A stretch of DNA of 58,630 nucleotides from an uncultured Sphingomonas sp. (GCF_902806265.1 NZ_CADCVZ010000010.1:1-58630); one strand, 5' to 3'. Shown: positions 9,237 to 20,351, counted from the stretch's first letter. Numbers and translations are program-made. Notes: generated from the sequence alone by a model not told the origin.

Positions 9237-9494
9237 CTAGGCCGCCCGGCGCCGCTCCCCCGTGCGCCGCTCGACCTCGCCGCTGTATTTGGCCTGCAGC
9301 TCCAGTTCTTCTGCGGTAAGCTCGCGGAAGTAGCTGATGGACAGGCGGCGACCGAACACATCGTCGCCTCGCATCTTCAGCTCGGGCTCAGCGCTCTCGG
9401 GCAGGCTGTCGCGGATCGCAACCAGCGTGGTGATTAGGCGATCGAGCGATGTATGATCGCTGATTTCGATGCAGTCCTTGACGCGAGTACGCAT
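9237..9494 (-). CDS. Small conserved-type hypothetical protein, 85 aa
   Basis: A basic/acidic protein starting MRTRVKDCIEIS with SLDRLITTLVAIRDSLP and a charged C-terminus ending RRTGERRRAA. ATG 9494 has GGGAGGG about 9 nt upstream, better than longer upstream alternatives. No membrane segment or known catalytic motif. I do not recognise a family. It sits between dgoD (convergent) and the mutarotase gene (divergent), with an inverted repeat in the divergent region. Confidence 0.6.
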   Translation of the reverse strand: MRTRVKDCIEISDHTSLDRLITTLVAIRDSLPESAEPELKMRGDDVFGRRLSISYFRELTAEELELQAKYSGEVERRTGERRRAA

Positions 9495-9527
9495 GTTCGA
9501 GTCCCTCCCCAGATCCTCGGGTCGGTT

Positions 9528-9555
9528 GTTGCGCCGAGTGGATTCCCGGCGCAAC
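9528..9555. promoter_or_regulatory. Inverted repeat in divergent intergenic region (possible operator)
   Basis: GTTGCGCC (9528-9535) and GGCGCAAC (9548-9555) are perfect 8-bp inverted arms separated by 12 bp. The element lies between two divergent genes (starts at 9494 and 9623), where a regulator could control either. There is no T-run, so a terminator role is unlikely. Confidence 0.35.
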
Positions 9556-9622
9556 GACGATTTCGCGATTATCCCCGTGGCAGTTGCCAACTACTGAACA
9601 CGCTTGTTGGAAAGGGTTCATC

Positions 9623-10513
9623 ATGGAGACCAGCAGCGACCTTCTGCGGCTTAGCGCCGGTCACCTCGAACTAGAGCTAAGTCCTTCAACTGGCGGGGCA
9701 ATTCGCGGCTTCTACCGGCGCGCTGGAAGTCGGCGGATCCCACTATTGCGCGAGTGCAACAGCGACCGACCATCTGTTCTGGACATGGCGAGCTTCCCGC
9801 TGGTGCCGTTCGTGAACCGCATCCGGGGCGGCCGCTTCCGCTTTCGCGACCGCGAAGTCGTGCTGCAGCCTCACATGGCGGGAGACATTAGCCCACTCCA
9901 TGGACAGGGTTGGCTTGGGGACTGGTCGATCGAGGCGCACGGGAACGCGGATGCGGAGCTGCGCTTCGTCCACGAGGCCGGTGAGTGGCCGTGGCGCTAC
10001 GAGGCCTTGCAGGTCTTCGCGCTCGACGAAGCCGGCCTCAGCCTGCGCCTCCTCTGCCGCAACCTGTCCGACGGGCCGATGCCATGCGGGCTAGGGCAGC
10101 ATCCCTACTTCCCGTGCGGTCCCGACACCCGCCTCGACACCGAGGTCGAAGCCGCGTGGGAGATCGACGAGCATGTCCTGCCCACCGACCGGGTTCCGGC
10201 GGAGGGGCGGTTCGACCTCCGGGACCGCACCGTGTGCGGGCAGAACCTCGATCATGGCTTCGGCGGCTGGAGCGGCAGTGCGCGGATGAGCGATCCGGGG
10301 TGGCCGGCCGCCCTGACCCTGTCGTCGCCACGGGCCCGCTTCTTCCAGCTCTACTCGCCGCCATCGGGCGACATCTTCGTGGCCGAGCCGGTGACGCACG
10401 CCAACGCCGCACTCAACGAGCCGGAGGAGCGCTGGGCGGAGCTGGGGCTGCAGGTGCTGGAGCCCGGCGGCGAGATGGCGCTGGACATGCGCCTGGAGGT
10501 CACCCCCCAGTAA
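9623..10513 (+). CDS. Aldose 1-epimerase (galactose mutarotase-type)
   Basis: It interconverts alpha and beta anomers of galactose or a related sugar, feeding the stereospecific galactose dehydrogenase. The mutarotase fold is visible as NRIRGGRF near the substrate arginine, SPLHGQGW with a His, LGQHPYFP with the catalytic His, and a C-terminal acidic segment around EPGGEMAL supplying the likely Glu base. Start ATG 9623 has AAAGGG 6 nt upstream. 296 residues, usual for the family. Position after the dgoD operon supports the galactose role. Confidence 0.85.
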   Translation: METSSDLLRLSAGHLELELSPSTGGAIRGFYRRAGSRRIPLLRECNSDRPSVLDMASFPLVPFVNRIRGGRFRFRDREVVLQPHMAGDISPLHGQGWLGDWSIEAHGNADAELRFVHEAGEWPWRYEALQVFALDEAGLSLRLLCRNLSDGPMPCGLGQHPYFPCGPDTRLDTEVEAAWEIDEHVLPTDRVPAEGRFDLRDRTVCGQNLDHGFGGWSGSARMSDPGWPAALTLSSPRARFFQLYSPPSGDIFVAEPVTHANAALNEPEERWAELGLQVLEPGGEMALDMRLEVTPQ

Positions 10514-10555
10514 GCTGCTTGGCACGGACGTTTCCCCCGCTATGAGCGGGCAGGC

Positions 10556-11341
10556 ATGGATTGGGGGCTCATCGCGACCGGAACGCTGGCGAGCTTCCTT
10601 GCCGGGCAGGCGACAACGGCTGGGGCGCTGCCGGTCTTCTTCATGCGCTCGATCAGCGACCGCACCCAGAATGCCTTCCTCGGGTTCGCCGCAGGCATCA
10701 TGCTGGCTGCCTCCTTCTTCTCGCTTATCATTCCCGGGCTGGAGGCCGCGGGCGAGCTGCATGGCGGGAGCAAGACGATTGCGGCGCTGATCGTCTGCAG
10801 CGCCGTTCTGCTGGGGGCCGGGACGCTGCACTTCCTCAACCGCGTAGCTCCGCACGAGCATTTCACCTCCGGACCGATGTCCGGGGCGGAGCGATCCAAG
10901 CTGGCGCGCATCTGGCTATTCGTGATCGCCATATCCCTGCACAACTTTCCCGAGGGACTGGCGGTCGGGGTTAGCTTCGGCAGCCCGGACGACACCGCCG
11001 GCTACGCAACCGCGTTCGGCATCGGCCTGCAGAATGTGCCGGAGGGCTTGGCCGTGGCCCTCAGCCTTGCGGCGGCGGGCTACAGCCGGCTGTTCTCCTT
11101 CCTGATCGCCGTGCTGACCGGCCTGATCGAGCCGATCGGCGGCTTCCTCGGCATCTCAACGGTGACGCTGTCGTCCGAATTGTTGCCGTGGGGCCTGGGC
11201 TTCGCCGGCGGCGCGATGATCTGGGTAGTGTCGAGCGAGATCATTCCCGAAACCCACCGCGATCGCAACGAAGGGGTGGCCACCGGCGCGCTGATGGTCG
11301 GACTGACGGTGATGATGAGCCTGGACTGGATCTTCGGCTAG
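10556..11341 (+). CDS. ZIP-family divalent metal transporter
   Basis: A polytopic inner-membrane permease of 261 residues with about eight hydrophobic segments. The two metal-binding helices of ZIP proteins are evident as HNFPEGLAVG and QNVPEGLAVA, with E-I-I-P-E-T-H near the C-terminus. It imports zinc and possibly iron, manganese or cobalt. The short cytoplasmic loop contains HFLNRVAPHEH, which could also bind metal. It lies 42 nt after the mutarotase gene on the same strand, with no clear functional link. Confidence 0.88.
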   Translation: MDWGLIATGTLASFLAGQATTAGALPVFFMRSISDRTQNAFLGFAAGIMLAASFFSLIIPGLEAAGELHGGSKTIAALIVCSAVLLGAGTLHFLNRVAPHEHFTSGPMSGAERSKLARIWLFVIAISLHNFPEGLAVGVSFGSPDDTAGYATAFGIGLQNVPEGLAVALSLAAAGYSRLFSFLIAVLTGLIEPIGGFLGISTVTLSSELLPWGLGFAGGAMIWVVSSEIIPETHRDRNEGVATGALMVGLTVMMSLDWIFG

Positions 11342-11376
11342 GGAGCCGGTGAGGGCTGGCCGGCGTTGTACCGGTG

Positions 11377-12150
11377 ATGCAACGATCCGTCCTGTCCTCC
11401 CGCGATCGCACGGGCGCAGCACTGGCCGTGCTGCTGGTGCACGGCGCGCTCGCGCTGGTGCTGCTGAACGCGTCGGGCAAGGTCGGCGAGCTCCCGTCGC
11501 AAGCGGTGCCGATCGAGACGTTCGACGTGATCGAGCCGCCTCCGCCCGAGCCGCTGCGGCCTCCGCCGCCTGCCGACCCCGCGAGGACTGATGAAGTGGC
11601 GGAGGTCCGACCGGAGGAAGAAGGCGCGGCCGCTCCGCCCAACATCCGCAGCCAGGCCACTCCGGTGGTCCTGCCGGAGCCGGCGGTGAGATTGCCGCAG
11701 GCGCCGCGGGTCGTCGCCTCGGAAACTCCAGCTCGGGGCGCCGAGGCCACACAAGGCGCAGCTTTAATTGCGGGTCCCGGGACGGGTGCCGGCGGCGTGG
11801 GGACGGGCACCGGCAGCGGTGACGCCGGCAGCGGAACCGGCGGCGGTGGGAGCGGGCAGGCGCCGCGCAGCCCCTCGGTCATCCAGAGCACCACGCTGAC
11901 CGGCCGCGACTATCCGCGCGCGGTGCTGCGCGCCTGGCCGCGCGGTGGGCGCACCTTTGTCGCGGTGCGGGTGCAGCTCGACGGCCGCGCCACGGACTGC
12001 AAGGTCAATCGCTCGAGCGGCAACGCGGTCGTCGACCAATGGACCTGCCGGCTCGTCGAGCAGCAGGTGCGGTTCCGCCCAGCCACGAACGAACGCGGCG
12101 AGCCCTATGTCGCCTGGTACGGCTATGTGCAGGCGCCCGTGAACTTCTAG
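11377..12150 (+). CDS. TonB-family energy-transducer-like protein
   Basis: An N-terminal membrane anchor (AALAVLLVHGALALVLL), a Pro-rich periplasmic spacer (PPPPEPLRPPPPADP), then a Gly/Thr/Ser-rich stretch about 30 residues long, and a C-terminal alpha/beta domain with YPRAVLRAWPRGG and QVRFRPATNERGEPYVAW, resembling TonB C-terminal domains. Such proteins pass proton-motive force to outer-membrane receptors. ExbB/ExbD are not adjacent. GTG 11374 precedes ATG 11377; neither has a strong ribosome-binding site. Its stop shares the palindromic CTAG with the convergent lipoprotein gene. Confidence 0.75.
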   Translation: MQRSVLSSRDRTGAALAVLLVHGALALVLLNASGKVGELPSQAVPIETFDVIEPPPPEPLRPPPPADPARTDEVAEVRPEEEGAAAPPNIRSQATPVVLPEPAVRLPQAPRVVASETPARGAEATQGAALIAGPGTGAGGVGTGTGSGDAGSGTGGGGSGQAPRSPSVIQSTTLTGRDYPRAVLRAWPRGGRTFVAVRVQLDGRATDCKVNRSSGNAVVDQWTCRLVEQQVRFRPATNERGEPYVAWYGYVQAPVNF

Positions 12151-12649
12151 TCGAGCTTGCGGATGGTCTCGTCGAGCCGGGCCACACGCACATTCCACTT
12201 CGTCACCGTCATGTGGTTGAGCAGGGTCCGTCCGTCGGCCTGCAGGGCAAGCTGCTGGCTCACCGCCATGCCGCCCGGCATGCGATAGTGGATTACCGCA
12301 CGCGGCCCGGCGGTGGTGATGGTCACCGGTCCCGCGGCATCGGTCAGCGTTCCGCTGTACCGGTCCGGGCCGACCCGCACGATCCGCCACTCGCGGGTGC
12401 GCGGGGCCTTCTCGCCTTGCTGCACCGACTGGCGCAGCCGAAGTCCGCCGCCGGGCAGTGGGGTGCCGACGCTTTCGACCAGCACGCGCTGGGGCGCCGA
12501 CAGGGTGATCCGCAGCGTGCCGGTGCCGTGGCTCCAGCCGGCGAAATATCGAATGGGGTCGAACTGGACGCGTCCGTCAGCCGGCAGCCGCACGCTGGTG
12601 CATGACCCCAGCAGGAGGCCCAAGCAGGCGAGCGCCGGAACGCGCGCCA

Positions 12650-12653
<4 letters not shown>
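12147..12653 (-). CDS. Hypothetical lipoprotein, 168 aa
   Basis: It starts [18 protein letters not shown], a lipoprotein signal with Cys18. The mature part is beta-rich with [21 protein letters not shown] and [16 protein letters not shown], resembling DUF3833-type lipoproteins; I treat that family name as tentative. Start ATG 12653 overlaps the acs stop (ATGA), making it the last gene of the MaoC-HpcH-ADH-ACS operon. The stop is the reverse strand of the CTAG that ends the TonB-like gene. Function unknown; probably envelope-located. Confidence 0.72.
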
Positions 12654-14574
<1,921 letters not shown>

Positions 14575-14578
<4 letters not shown>

Positions 14579-15678
14579 GCGGCCGAGTCCATGCTCCCCA
14601 TGTCGATCACGAAGCGATAGCGAATGTCGTTCTTGAGCAGCCGCTCGTAGGCTTCGTTGACCTGGTCCATCCGGATCATCTCGACGTCCGGGTAGATGTC
14701 CCTGGCCGCGCAGAAGTCCAGCATCTCCTGGGTTTCCGGAATGCCGCCGATCGCCGACCCGCCTACCGCGCGATTCCAGAAGATGAGGTTGACCCCAACG
14801 AATCCCGGCATCGGGGTCAGCGCGCCGACGATGATCATCCGGCCCGACCGACCGAGCAGGTTGAGGTAGCCGTCGATCTCATGGCTGACCGGGATGGTGT
14901 TGAGAATGAAGTCGAAGCGGGTCGCCGCGGCCTTCATCTGCTCGGCGTCGGTGGAGATGATCACGTCGTGCGCGCCGAGTGCCCGCGCATCCTCGCCCTT
15001 GCTGGGCGTGGTGGTGATCATGGTCACGTGCGCGCCCATCGCCGCGGCGAGCTTCACGCCCATGTGGCCGAGACCGCCCAGGCCGATCACCGCGACCTTG
15101 GTGCCCTCGCCGACCTGATACTGGCGCAGCGGCGAATAGGTGGTGATCCCGGCGCACAGCAGCGGCGCGACCCGGCTGACGTCCATGCCGTCGGGCACCT
15201 TGAGCACGAAGTGGTCACGGACCACGATGTGGTCGGTGTAGCCGCCCTTGCTGACGCTACCGTCGTGATAATCCTTGCTGTTGTAGGTCTGGACGCAGCC
15301 CTTCCGGCAGAAGACCTCCCAGCCTTCCAGGCACTGGTCGCAGTCCATGCAGCTGTCGACCATGCAACCGACCGCAACCGTGTCCCCGACGCGGTGCCGG
15401 CTGACCTCGTCCCCGATGGCGGTGACGGTGCCGACGATCTCGTGCCCGGGGATTACCGGGTAGCTCGACCCGCCCCAGTCGTTGCGACAGGTGTGAAGGT
15501 CGCTGTGGCAGATGCCCGCGTAGGTGATCTCGATGGCGACGTCGTCCGGGCGGAGCGCCCGCCGCTCAACCTCCATCGGCCGCAACGGCTGATCAGGCGC
15601 GTCCGTGCCCCACCCCCGCGCCTTGGTTGGGCCGCTGGTCTGGGCCGTGCTTGGGCGGGGTTCTGCGGTGGTCGCCAT
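14575..15678 (-). CDS. Zinc-dependent NAD(P) alcohol dehydrogenase (YahK/cinnamyl-alcohol type)
   Basis: A medium-chain dehydrogenase of 367 residues. Catalytic zinc is bound around GICHSDLH and GHEIVG; structural zinc cysteines appear in [15 protein letters not shown]; the Rossmann motif is [11 protein letters not shown]. The pattern fits broad aldehyde reductases such as YahK/AdhC. I start at ATG 15678 (MATTAEPRP), preceded by GGAGA, rather than the much longer open frame that is a shadow of the lyase gene. Third in the operon, 11 nt after the lyase gene and overlapping acs by 4 nt. Confidence 0.9.
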
Positions 15679-15689
15679 GCGGGTGTCTC

Positions 15690-16520
15690 CTATCGTGCTC
15701 GCTCCAAAACGCGCGTCGCCTGGAGGAGATGTGGCCGGTCGACCATTTTTCCACCCACGGAGAGCACGCCTGCGCCGGGCTGTGCGGCGAAGGCGGCGAC
15801 AATAGACTGGGCATGCGCCAATTCTTCGGACGAGGGGCTGAAAGCCGCATTGATCGCCTCGACCTGCGCCGGGTGAATGGCGAGCTTCGCCGTGAAGCCT
15901 TCGCGGGCGGCGGCGCGGGCTTCGGCGGTAAGGCCGGCTTCGTCGCGGAAATCGGCGAAGACACCGTCGACGGGCTGCACGTCCGCGGCGACCGCGCCGG
16001 CCAGACACAGGGAGCGAGCAAGCTTGTAGGTAAAACTGAATTCGCCACTTTGGTCATATTTGCTGCTGGCACCGAGCGCAGCAGAGAGGTCTTCCGCGCC
16101 CCAGCTCATCGCGGCCAGCGGCGAATTCGGATCGCGGTAGCTGAGCAGCCCGAACAAGCTAGCGGCGGTCTCCGTCACAATGGCATGCACGGGGATGCTG
16201 CCGGTACGGTGGGCGAGTTCGGCCACGTCCGCGCCGCTCTCGGCCTTCGGCAGCACGATGCCGTGGAGGTCGGCAATGCCGAGCAGGTCGAGGTCCAGCC
16301 GGTGTTCGTCGGTGCGCAGCGGGTTCACCCGCACCCACCATTGCGGTCCGCCGCTGCGCCTGGCGAGGCCCTTGAGCACCTCGCGAGCCCGCACCTTTTC
16401 GCCGGGCGCGACGCTGTCCTCCAGGTCGAAGATCAGGGCATCGGCCGCGCTGTCCAGCGCCTTGGCGATCTTGCGCTCGCTGTCCGCGGGCACGAACAGC
16501 CAGGAGCGGGGCTCCATCAT
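15690..16520 (-). CDS. HpcH/HpaI-family CoA-ester lyase (citrate lyase beta-like)
   Basis: A 276-residue TIM-barrel lyase with [25 protein letters not shown] (magnesium acid), WVRVNPLRT and a C-terminal [14 protein letters not shown], as in malyl-CoA/methylmalyl-CoA and citramalyl-CoA lyases. Start ATG 16520 overlaps the MaoC stop (ATGATGG; ATG 16517 is the alternative). Pairing with a MaoC hydratase resembles mesaconyl-CoA hydratase plus beta-methylmalyl-CoA lyase of C3-C5 CoA metabolism, but the substrate is not defined by sequence alone. Confidence 0.85.
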   Translation of the reverse strand: MMEPRSWLFVPADSERKIAKALDSAADALIFDLEDSVAPGEKVRAREVLKGLARRSGGPQWWVRVNPLRTDEHRLDLDLLGIADLHGIVLPKAESGADVAELAHRTGSIPVHAIVTETAASLFGLLSYRDPNSPLAAMSWGAEDLSAALGASSKYDQSGEFSFTYKLARSLCLAGAVAADVQPVDGVFADFRDEAGLTAEARAAAREGFTAKLAIHPAQVEAINAAFSPSSEELAHAQSIVAAFAAQPGAGVLSVGGKMVDRPHLLQATRVLERAR

Positions 16521-16969
16521 GCCGGTTTCCGGTGCAGCAAGGCGGTGCGCTTCATGGTGCACACCGTCTCGCCGCGCTGGTTGACCGCACGATGCTCCCA
16601 GGTGACCAGCCCGGCGGTCGGGCGCGACCTGCTTTCCCGCAGCGCCACCGCCTCGCTTTCGATGCGAAGCGTGTCGCCAACGAACACGGGGTGGGGGAAC
16701 TTCACCTCATCGAAGCCGAGGTTCGCGACCAGCACGCCCATGGTCGTATCCGCGACCGACACCCCGACGGTCAGGCTGAAGGTGAAGCAGCTGTTGACCA
16801 GGATCCGCCCGAACTCGCTCGCTCCTGCCGCCTCGGCGTCGAGGTGCAAAGGCTGGGGATTATGGGTCAGGGTGGAGATCAGCAGATTGTCGGTCTCGGT
16901 GACCGTGCGGGTTAGGGCATGGGCCACTTTGTCGCCGACCTGCCACTCGTCGAAATACCGTCCGGCCAT
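16517..16969 (-). CDS. MaoC-family dehydratase (single hot-dog domain)
   Basis: A 150-residue hot-dog-fold protein. The R-specific hydratase motif is recognisable around [21 protein letters not shown], where Asn and His act on the 3-hydroxyacyl-CoA or mesaconyl-CoA substrate. It starts [13 protein letters not shown], a common MaoC N-terminus. First gene of the five-gene operon and translationally coupled to the HpcH/HpaI lyase, implying consecutive steps. The single domain is shorter than the double-domain mesaconyl-CoA hydratases. Confidence 0.87.
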   Translation of the reverse strand: MAGRYFDEWQVGDKVAHALTRTVTETDNLLISTLTHNPQPLHLDAEAAGASEFGRILVNSCFTFSLTVGVSVADTTMGVLVANLGFDEVKFPHPVFVGDTLRIESEAVALRESRSRPTAGLVTWEHRAVNQRGETVCTMKRTALLHRKPA

Positions 16970-17023
16970 GCCCCCGCTTAGGCAAGGCGACCCGGCTTGC
17001 CAACTGCTGCCGGGAAGCGGCGG

Positions 17024-17407
17024 CTACTCGACCGATCCCTTGCGCTGCAGTCGCGCGCGCAGTTCCGTGCTGGGGATGCGATCAACGGCGTTGTCGGGCT
17101 TGGCCGAGCGGAGCACGACCGCCAGCTGGCCAAGCAGCTGTCCGACGGCATCGAGCGTCGGAACGGCCGTGCCGTGCCGCGCCGCCATGATGCCGTCGCG
17201 GGCGATGCCGTTCGCCAGCGAATTCAGTTGGCGCCAGGCGAACTCCAGTTCTTCCGCCATGTGGCGGCTCAGCAGATGGTCGGTCTGCGCCAGGGCAGGA
17301 TCGGTTACCGGCACCTCGATTCGGCGGATCGGGCGGCCCGGCGCGACCTGAGCGACGGCCTCACGCCGGAACTGCTCCGGCGAGCGAAAACGTACAGCGT
17401 TGTTCAT
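17024..17407 (-). CDS. Hypothetical protein, 127 aa
   Basis: A soluble, Arg/Ala/Leu-rich protein with HLLSRHMAEELEFAWRQLNSLANGI in a likely helical centre. No signal peptide, membrane segment or catalytic motif is visible. A purine-rich GGGGGGA precedes ATG 17407. It lies between the E1-like gene and the MaoC operon on the same strand, separated from both by about 50 nt. I do not recognise the family. Confidence 0.6.
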   Translation of the reverse strand: MNNAVRFRSPEQFRREAVAQVAPGRPIRRIEVPVTDPALAQTDHLLSRHMAEELEFAWRQLNSLANGIARDGIMAARHGTAVPTLDAVGQLLGQLAVVLRSAKPDNAVDRIPSTELRARLQRKGSVE

Positions 17408-17460
17408 GTTGAATTCCCCCCGGACATCCCCCGATGCCCTGGTGAACTTATAGAAGGAGG

Positions 17461-19812
17461 TCAGGAGCTAAATGAAACTCGAACTGGTCCATCTTGGATA
17501 AGCAGCTCGGCAATCGCCTCGGTGATGGCGGAACCGTCGAGCCGGTAGGCGGCGTAGAGGTCGGGGAGGCTGCCGGTCTGGCCGAAGCGGTCCACGCCGA
17601 GCGGCGCGACACGCTGGCCAAGGACGCCGCCGAGCCAGGAGAGCGAGGCGGGGGCAGCGTCGCACAGAGTGACGAAACCGGCGTTCGGACGGAGGCGGCC
17701 AAGCAGCCGCTCGGCATGGCTCGGCTCGCGGCGGCCCTGCCAGCGGGCGGCCTGCGCCGCCGACCAGCCGCGGTGCAGCAGATCGGGGGAGGTGACGGCG
17801 AGCAGGCCGAGCCCGGGGAGGTCGGCGGATAGCTCCTCGTGCGCCTCCAGAGCTTCGGGCATGACCGCGCCCATGGCGACGATCGCCGCTTCCGCATGCG
17901 GACCGGGCTCGCGCAGCCAGTAGCCGCCGGCTAGCGCATCGGCCTTCCAGTGGTCGTCCGCGCGTTCGATCTGGCGGACGTTGCGGGTGGACAGGCGGAG
18001 GTAGGTGGTCTCGCCCGCGGGATCGTCAATCAGGCGAAAGGCCTGCTCCATCATCGCCGCGAGTTCGTCTGCGAAGGCGGGCTCGTAGTGGCGCAGGCCC
18101 GGCTGGCCGAGCGCGATAAGCGGCGGGTTGATCGACTGGTGGGCGCCGCCCTCCGGCCCAAGGGTGATGCCGCTGGGAGTCGCCACCAGCAGGAAGCGAG
18201 CATCCTGGTAGCAGGCGTAGTTCAGCGCATCGAGGCCGCGGGCGATAAACGGGTCGTAGAGGGTGCCGACCGGGAACAGCCGCTCCCCGAACAGGTCGCC
18301 GGCCAGCCCGGCCGCGGCGAGCATGAGGAACAGGTTGTTCTCCGCGATGCCCAGCTCAATGTGCTGCCCCTGGGTCGTCGCACCCCACTTCTGCGCGCTG
18401 GGGATCTTGGCCCGCGCAAATACGTCCGGCAGCTCCTTGCGACGGAACAGCCCGCGCTGGTTCACCCAGGCGCCGAGGTTGGTCGAAACGGTGACGTCCG
18501 GCGAGGTGGTGACGATCCGATCGGGCAGCGGTCCGCCCGCCTTGGCGAGGTCGAGCAGAATGCGGCCGAAGGCGGCCTGGGTGGACTGCTCCTCTCCCGC
18601 GGGTACCGGCAGGGCAGGAACCTCGACCTGGCCGAAGGCGCGGGGCCGCTTCTCGCGCGCGACCTGCGCCCGTTCGATCAGCGCCTGCACTCCAGCTCGC
18701 GCATTGTCGCCGATCCCGGCCAGCGGCTCCCATTCCGCACCTTCCGGCACGCCCATCTTCTCACGCAGCGCGGCGAGCTGGGTAGGGTTCATCAGGCCGG
18801 AATGATTGTCCTTGTGGCCGGCGAAAGGCAGGCCGAAGCCCTTCACCGTCCATGCAACGAACAGCGTCGGCACGTCTTCGGCGCCGCACTCGTCGAACGC
18901 CTCGACCAGTGTTTCCATGCAATGGCCGCCAAGGTCGGTCATCAGGCGGCCGAGTTGCTCGTCGTCATGCTCGGCGAGGAAGGGGCTCGCGGCCGATCCG
19001 AGATCGTTAGCGATGCGCGCCTGCCAGGCCGCGCCCCCGCCGTAAAGCAGGGCGCTGTGGTCGGCGTTGGGCAGCTGTTCCAGCCAATGCCGGACAGGCT
19101 GGCCGTGATGCGTGGCGAGCGCCTGTTCCAACCGCCGGCCGTAGCGCAGCTCCACTACCCGCCAGCCGCACGAGCGGAAGATTTCGTCGAAGCGCTCGAA
19201 CATGCGGTCGGCGCTGGTCGCGTCCAGGCTCTGGCGATTGTAATCGACGACCCACCACAGGTTGCGGACGTCGTGCTTGTAGCCTTCTATCAGCGCCTCG
19301 TAGATGTTGCCCTCGTCCAGCTCGGCGTCGCCGATCAGCGCGACCATGCGGCCCCGCTCATTCTCGCTCATCATGCCGTGAGCGGCGAGGTAATCCTGGA
19401 CCAGGCTGGCGAAGCTGGTCACCGCCACGCCAAGGCCGACCGACCCGGTGGAGAAATCGACGGGGATGCGGTCCTTGGTCCGGCTGGGATAGCTTTGCAT
19501 CCCGCCGAACCCGCGGAAGTTCTCCAACTGCTCGCGCGTTTGGCTGCCGAGCAGGTAGTGAATCGCGTGCAGCACCGGTCCGGCATGCGGCTTCACCGCG
19601 ACCCGGTCGTTGGGCCCGAGCGCGTGAAAGTAGAGCGCGGCCATGATCGCGGTCATCGACGCGCAGCTCGCCTGGTGCCCGCCGACCTTGAGCCCGTCCG
19701 GGCTCTCCCGCAGGTGGTTGGCGTGGTGGATGGTCCAGGCGGACAACCAGCGCAGCCGCTCGTCGAGCAGCTTCAAGGCGGCAATATCGGGCGGGGAGGC
19801 GGGCTTCAGCAT
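17461..19812 (-). CDS. AceE-like pyruvate dehydrogenase E1 / transketolase-family protein, orphan
   Basis: A 783-residue thiamine-diphosphate enzyme of the homodimeric E1 type. The N-terminal half contains the HANHLR and GGHQASCAS substrate/ThDP segments and GDAELDEGNIYEAL, a GD(A/G)ELxEG ThDP-magnesium motif; the second half has the pyrimidine-binding Glu in HIELGIAENNLFLML. AceE is about 890 residues, so this is shorter. No E2 or E3 gene is beside it, and a separate alpha/beta-type complex lies 2.4 kb away. It could be an E1 working with remote partners, or a transketolase-like decarboxylase acting alone. Confidence 0.82.
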   Translation of the reverse strand: MLKPASPPDIAALKLLDERLRWLSAWTIHHANHLRESPDGLKVGGHQASCASMTAIMAALYFHALGPNDRVAVKPHAGPVLHAIHYLLGSQTREQLENFRGFGGMQSYPSRTKDRIPVDFSTGSVGLGVAVTSFASLVQDYLAAHGMMSENERGRMVALIGDAELDEGNIYEALIEGYKHDVRNLWWVVDYNRQSLDATSADRMFERFDEIFRSCGWRVVELRYGRRLEQALATHHGQPVRHWLEQLPNADHSALLYGGGAAWQARIANDLGSAASPFLAEHDDEQLGRLMTDLGGHCMETLVEAFDECGAEDVPTLFVAWTVKGFGLPFAGHKDNHSGLMNPTQLAALREKMGVPEGAEWEPLAGIGDNARAGVQALIERAQVAREKRPRAFGQVEVPALPVPAGEEQSTQAAFGRILLDLAKAGGPLPDRIVTTSPDVTVSTNLGAWVNQRGLFRRKELPDVFARAKIPSAQKWGATTQGQHIELGIAENNLFLMLAAAGLAGDLFGERLFPVGTLYDPFIARGLDALNYACYQDARFLLVATPSGITLGPEGGAHQSINPPLIALGQPGLRHYEPAFADELAAMMEQAFRLIDDPAGETTYLRLSTRNVRQIERADDHWKADALAGGYWLREPGPHAEAAIVAMGAVMPEALEAHEELSADLPGLGLLAVTSPDLLHRGWSAAQAARWQGRREPSHAERLLGRLRPNAGFVTLCDAAPASLSWLGGVLGQRVAPLGVDRFGQTGSLPDLYAAYRLDGSAITEAIAELLIQDGPVRVSFSS

Positions 19813-19879
19813 GACGGCCGCCCTAGCGGGTGTTCATGCGGTATGAAACCGACCGCGGAGCAGGCGGAGGCGACGGGCC

Positions 19880-20257
19880 TTAGCGCGCCATCCCGGAGCT
19901 CCAGTCCTGCATCGCCAGCCGTTCCTCGGGGCTGAGCTTGGTCAGCCGCGCCCGGCTCGCTTCCGACCGCGGCTGTTCCACCTGCGGCTCGCGCAGCGGC
20001 TGGTCGAAGGCTACCCCGCACAGGTCCTGGCGCTTCCACTGCACAACGCCGAAGGCCTCCGTCTTGTCGATCTTCAACATCAGGTCCCCGCCGAGGTCCG
20101 GCAGATCAGTTCCCCGCAGGCGGGCCCCCGCCGCCGACACGTTCATCAGCAGCACCGGTTGCGCGCGGGCGACGGTGGTCACCAATGCCGGCAGGTCGGC
20201 GGGGGAGCGCTGCGCCTGGCGGCGTCCACCGCCGCCGCATTTACCGAATATCGTCAT
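19880..20257 (-). CDS. PilZ-domain-like protein
   Basis: A 125-residue protein with a basic N-terminus (GGGGRRQAQR) followed by VLLMNVSAAGARLRG and the WKRQDLCGVAFDQP strand pair, the pattern of PilZ domains that bind cyclic-di-GMP. The canonical RxxxR and D/NxSxxG elements are present as RRQAQR and NVSAAG. The C-terminal tail (LTKLSPEERLAMQDW) is outside the domain. Start ATG 20257 has GGAAGG upstream. Divergent from the DUF4142 gene. Role in motility, biofilm or polysaccharide control is possible but not shown. Confidence 0.72.
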   Translation of the reverse strand: MTIFGKCGGGGRRQAQRSPADLPALVTTVARAQPVLLMNVSAAGARLRGTDLPDLGGDLMLKIDKTEAFGVVQWKRQDLCGVAFDQPLREPQVEQPRSEASRARLTKLSPEERLAMQDWSSGMAR

Positions 20258-20351
20258 TGCCGGCCTTCCAAAAAGCATCCCGGCATCGTTGTGACCTCGT
20301 ATAATCAACGCAAACTCACCAGGAATGGTGAACGCGCCGCTAACTCTGTTC

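Noticed and set aside
11806-11862. Gly/Thr/Ser-rich stretch in the TonB-like gene as a microsatellite or RTX repeat
   Set aside because: It lacks the GGxGxDxUx calcium pattern and fits a flexible periplasmic spacer.
17950-19935. 661-residue plus-strand open frame
   Set aside because: Antisense shadow of the AceE-like E1 gene, whose ThDP motifs are clear.
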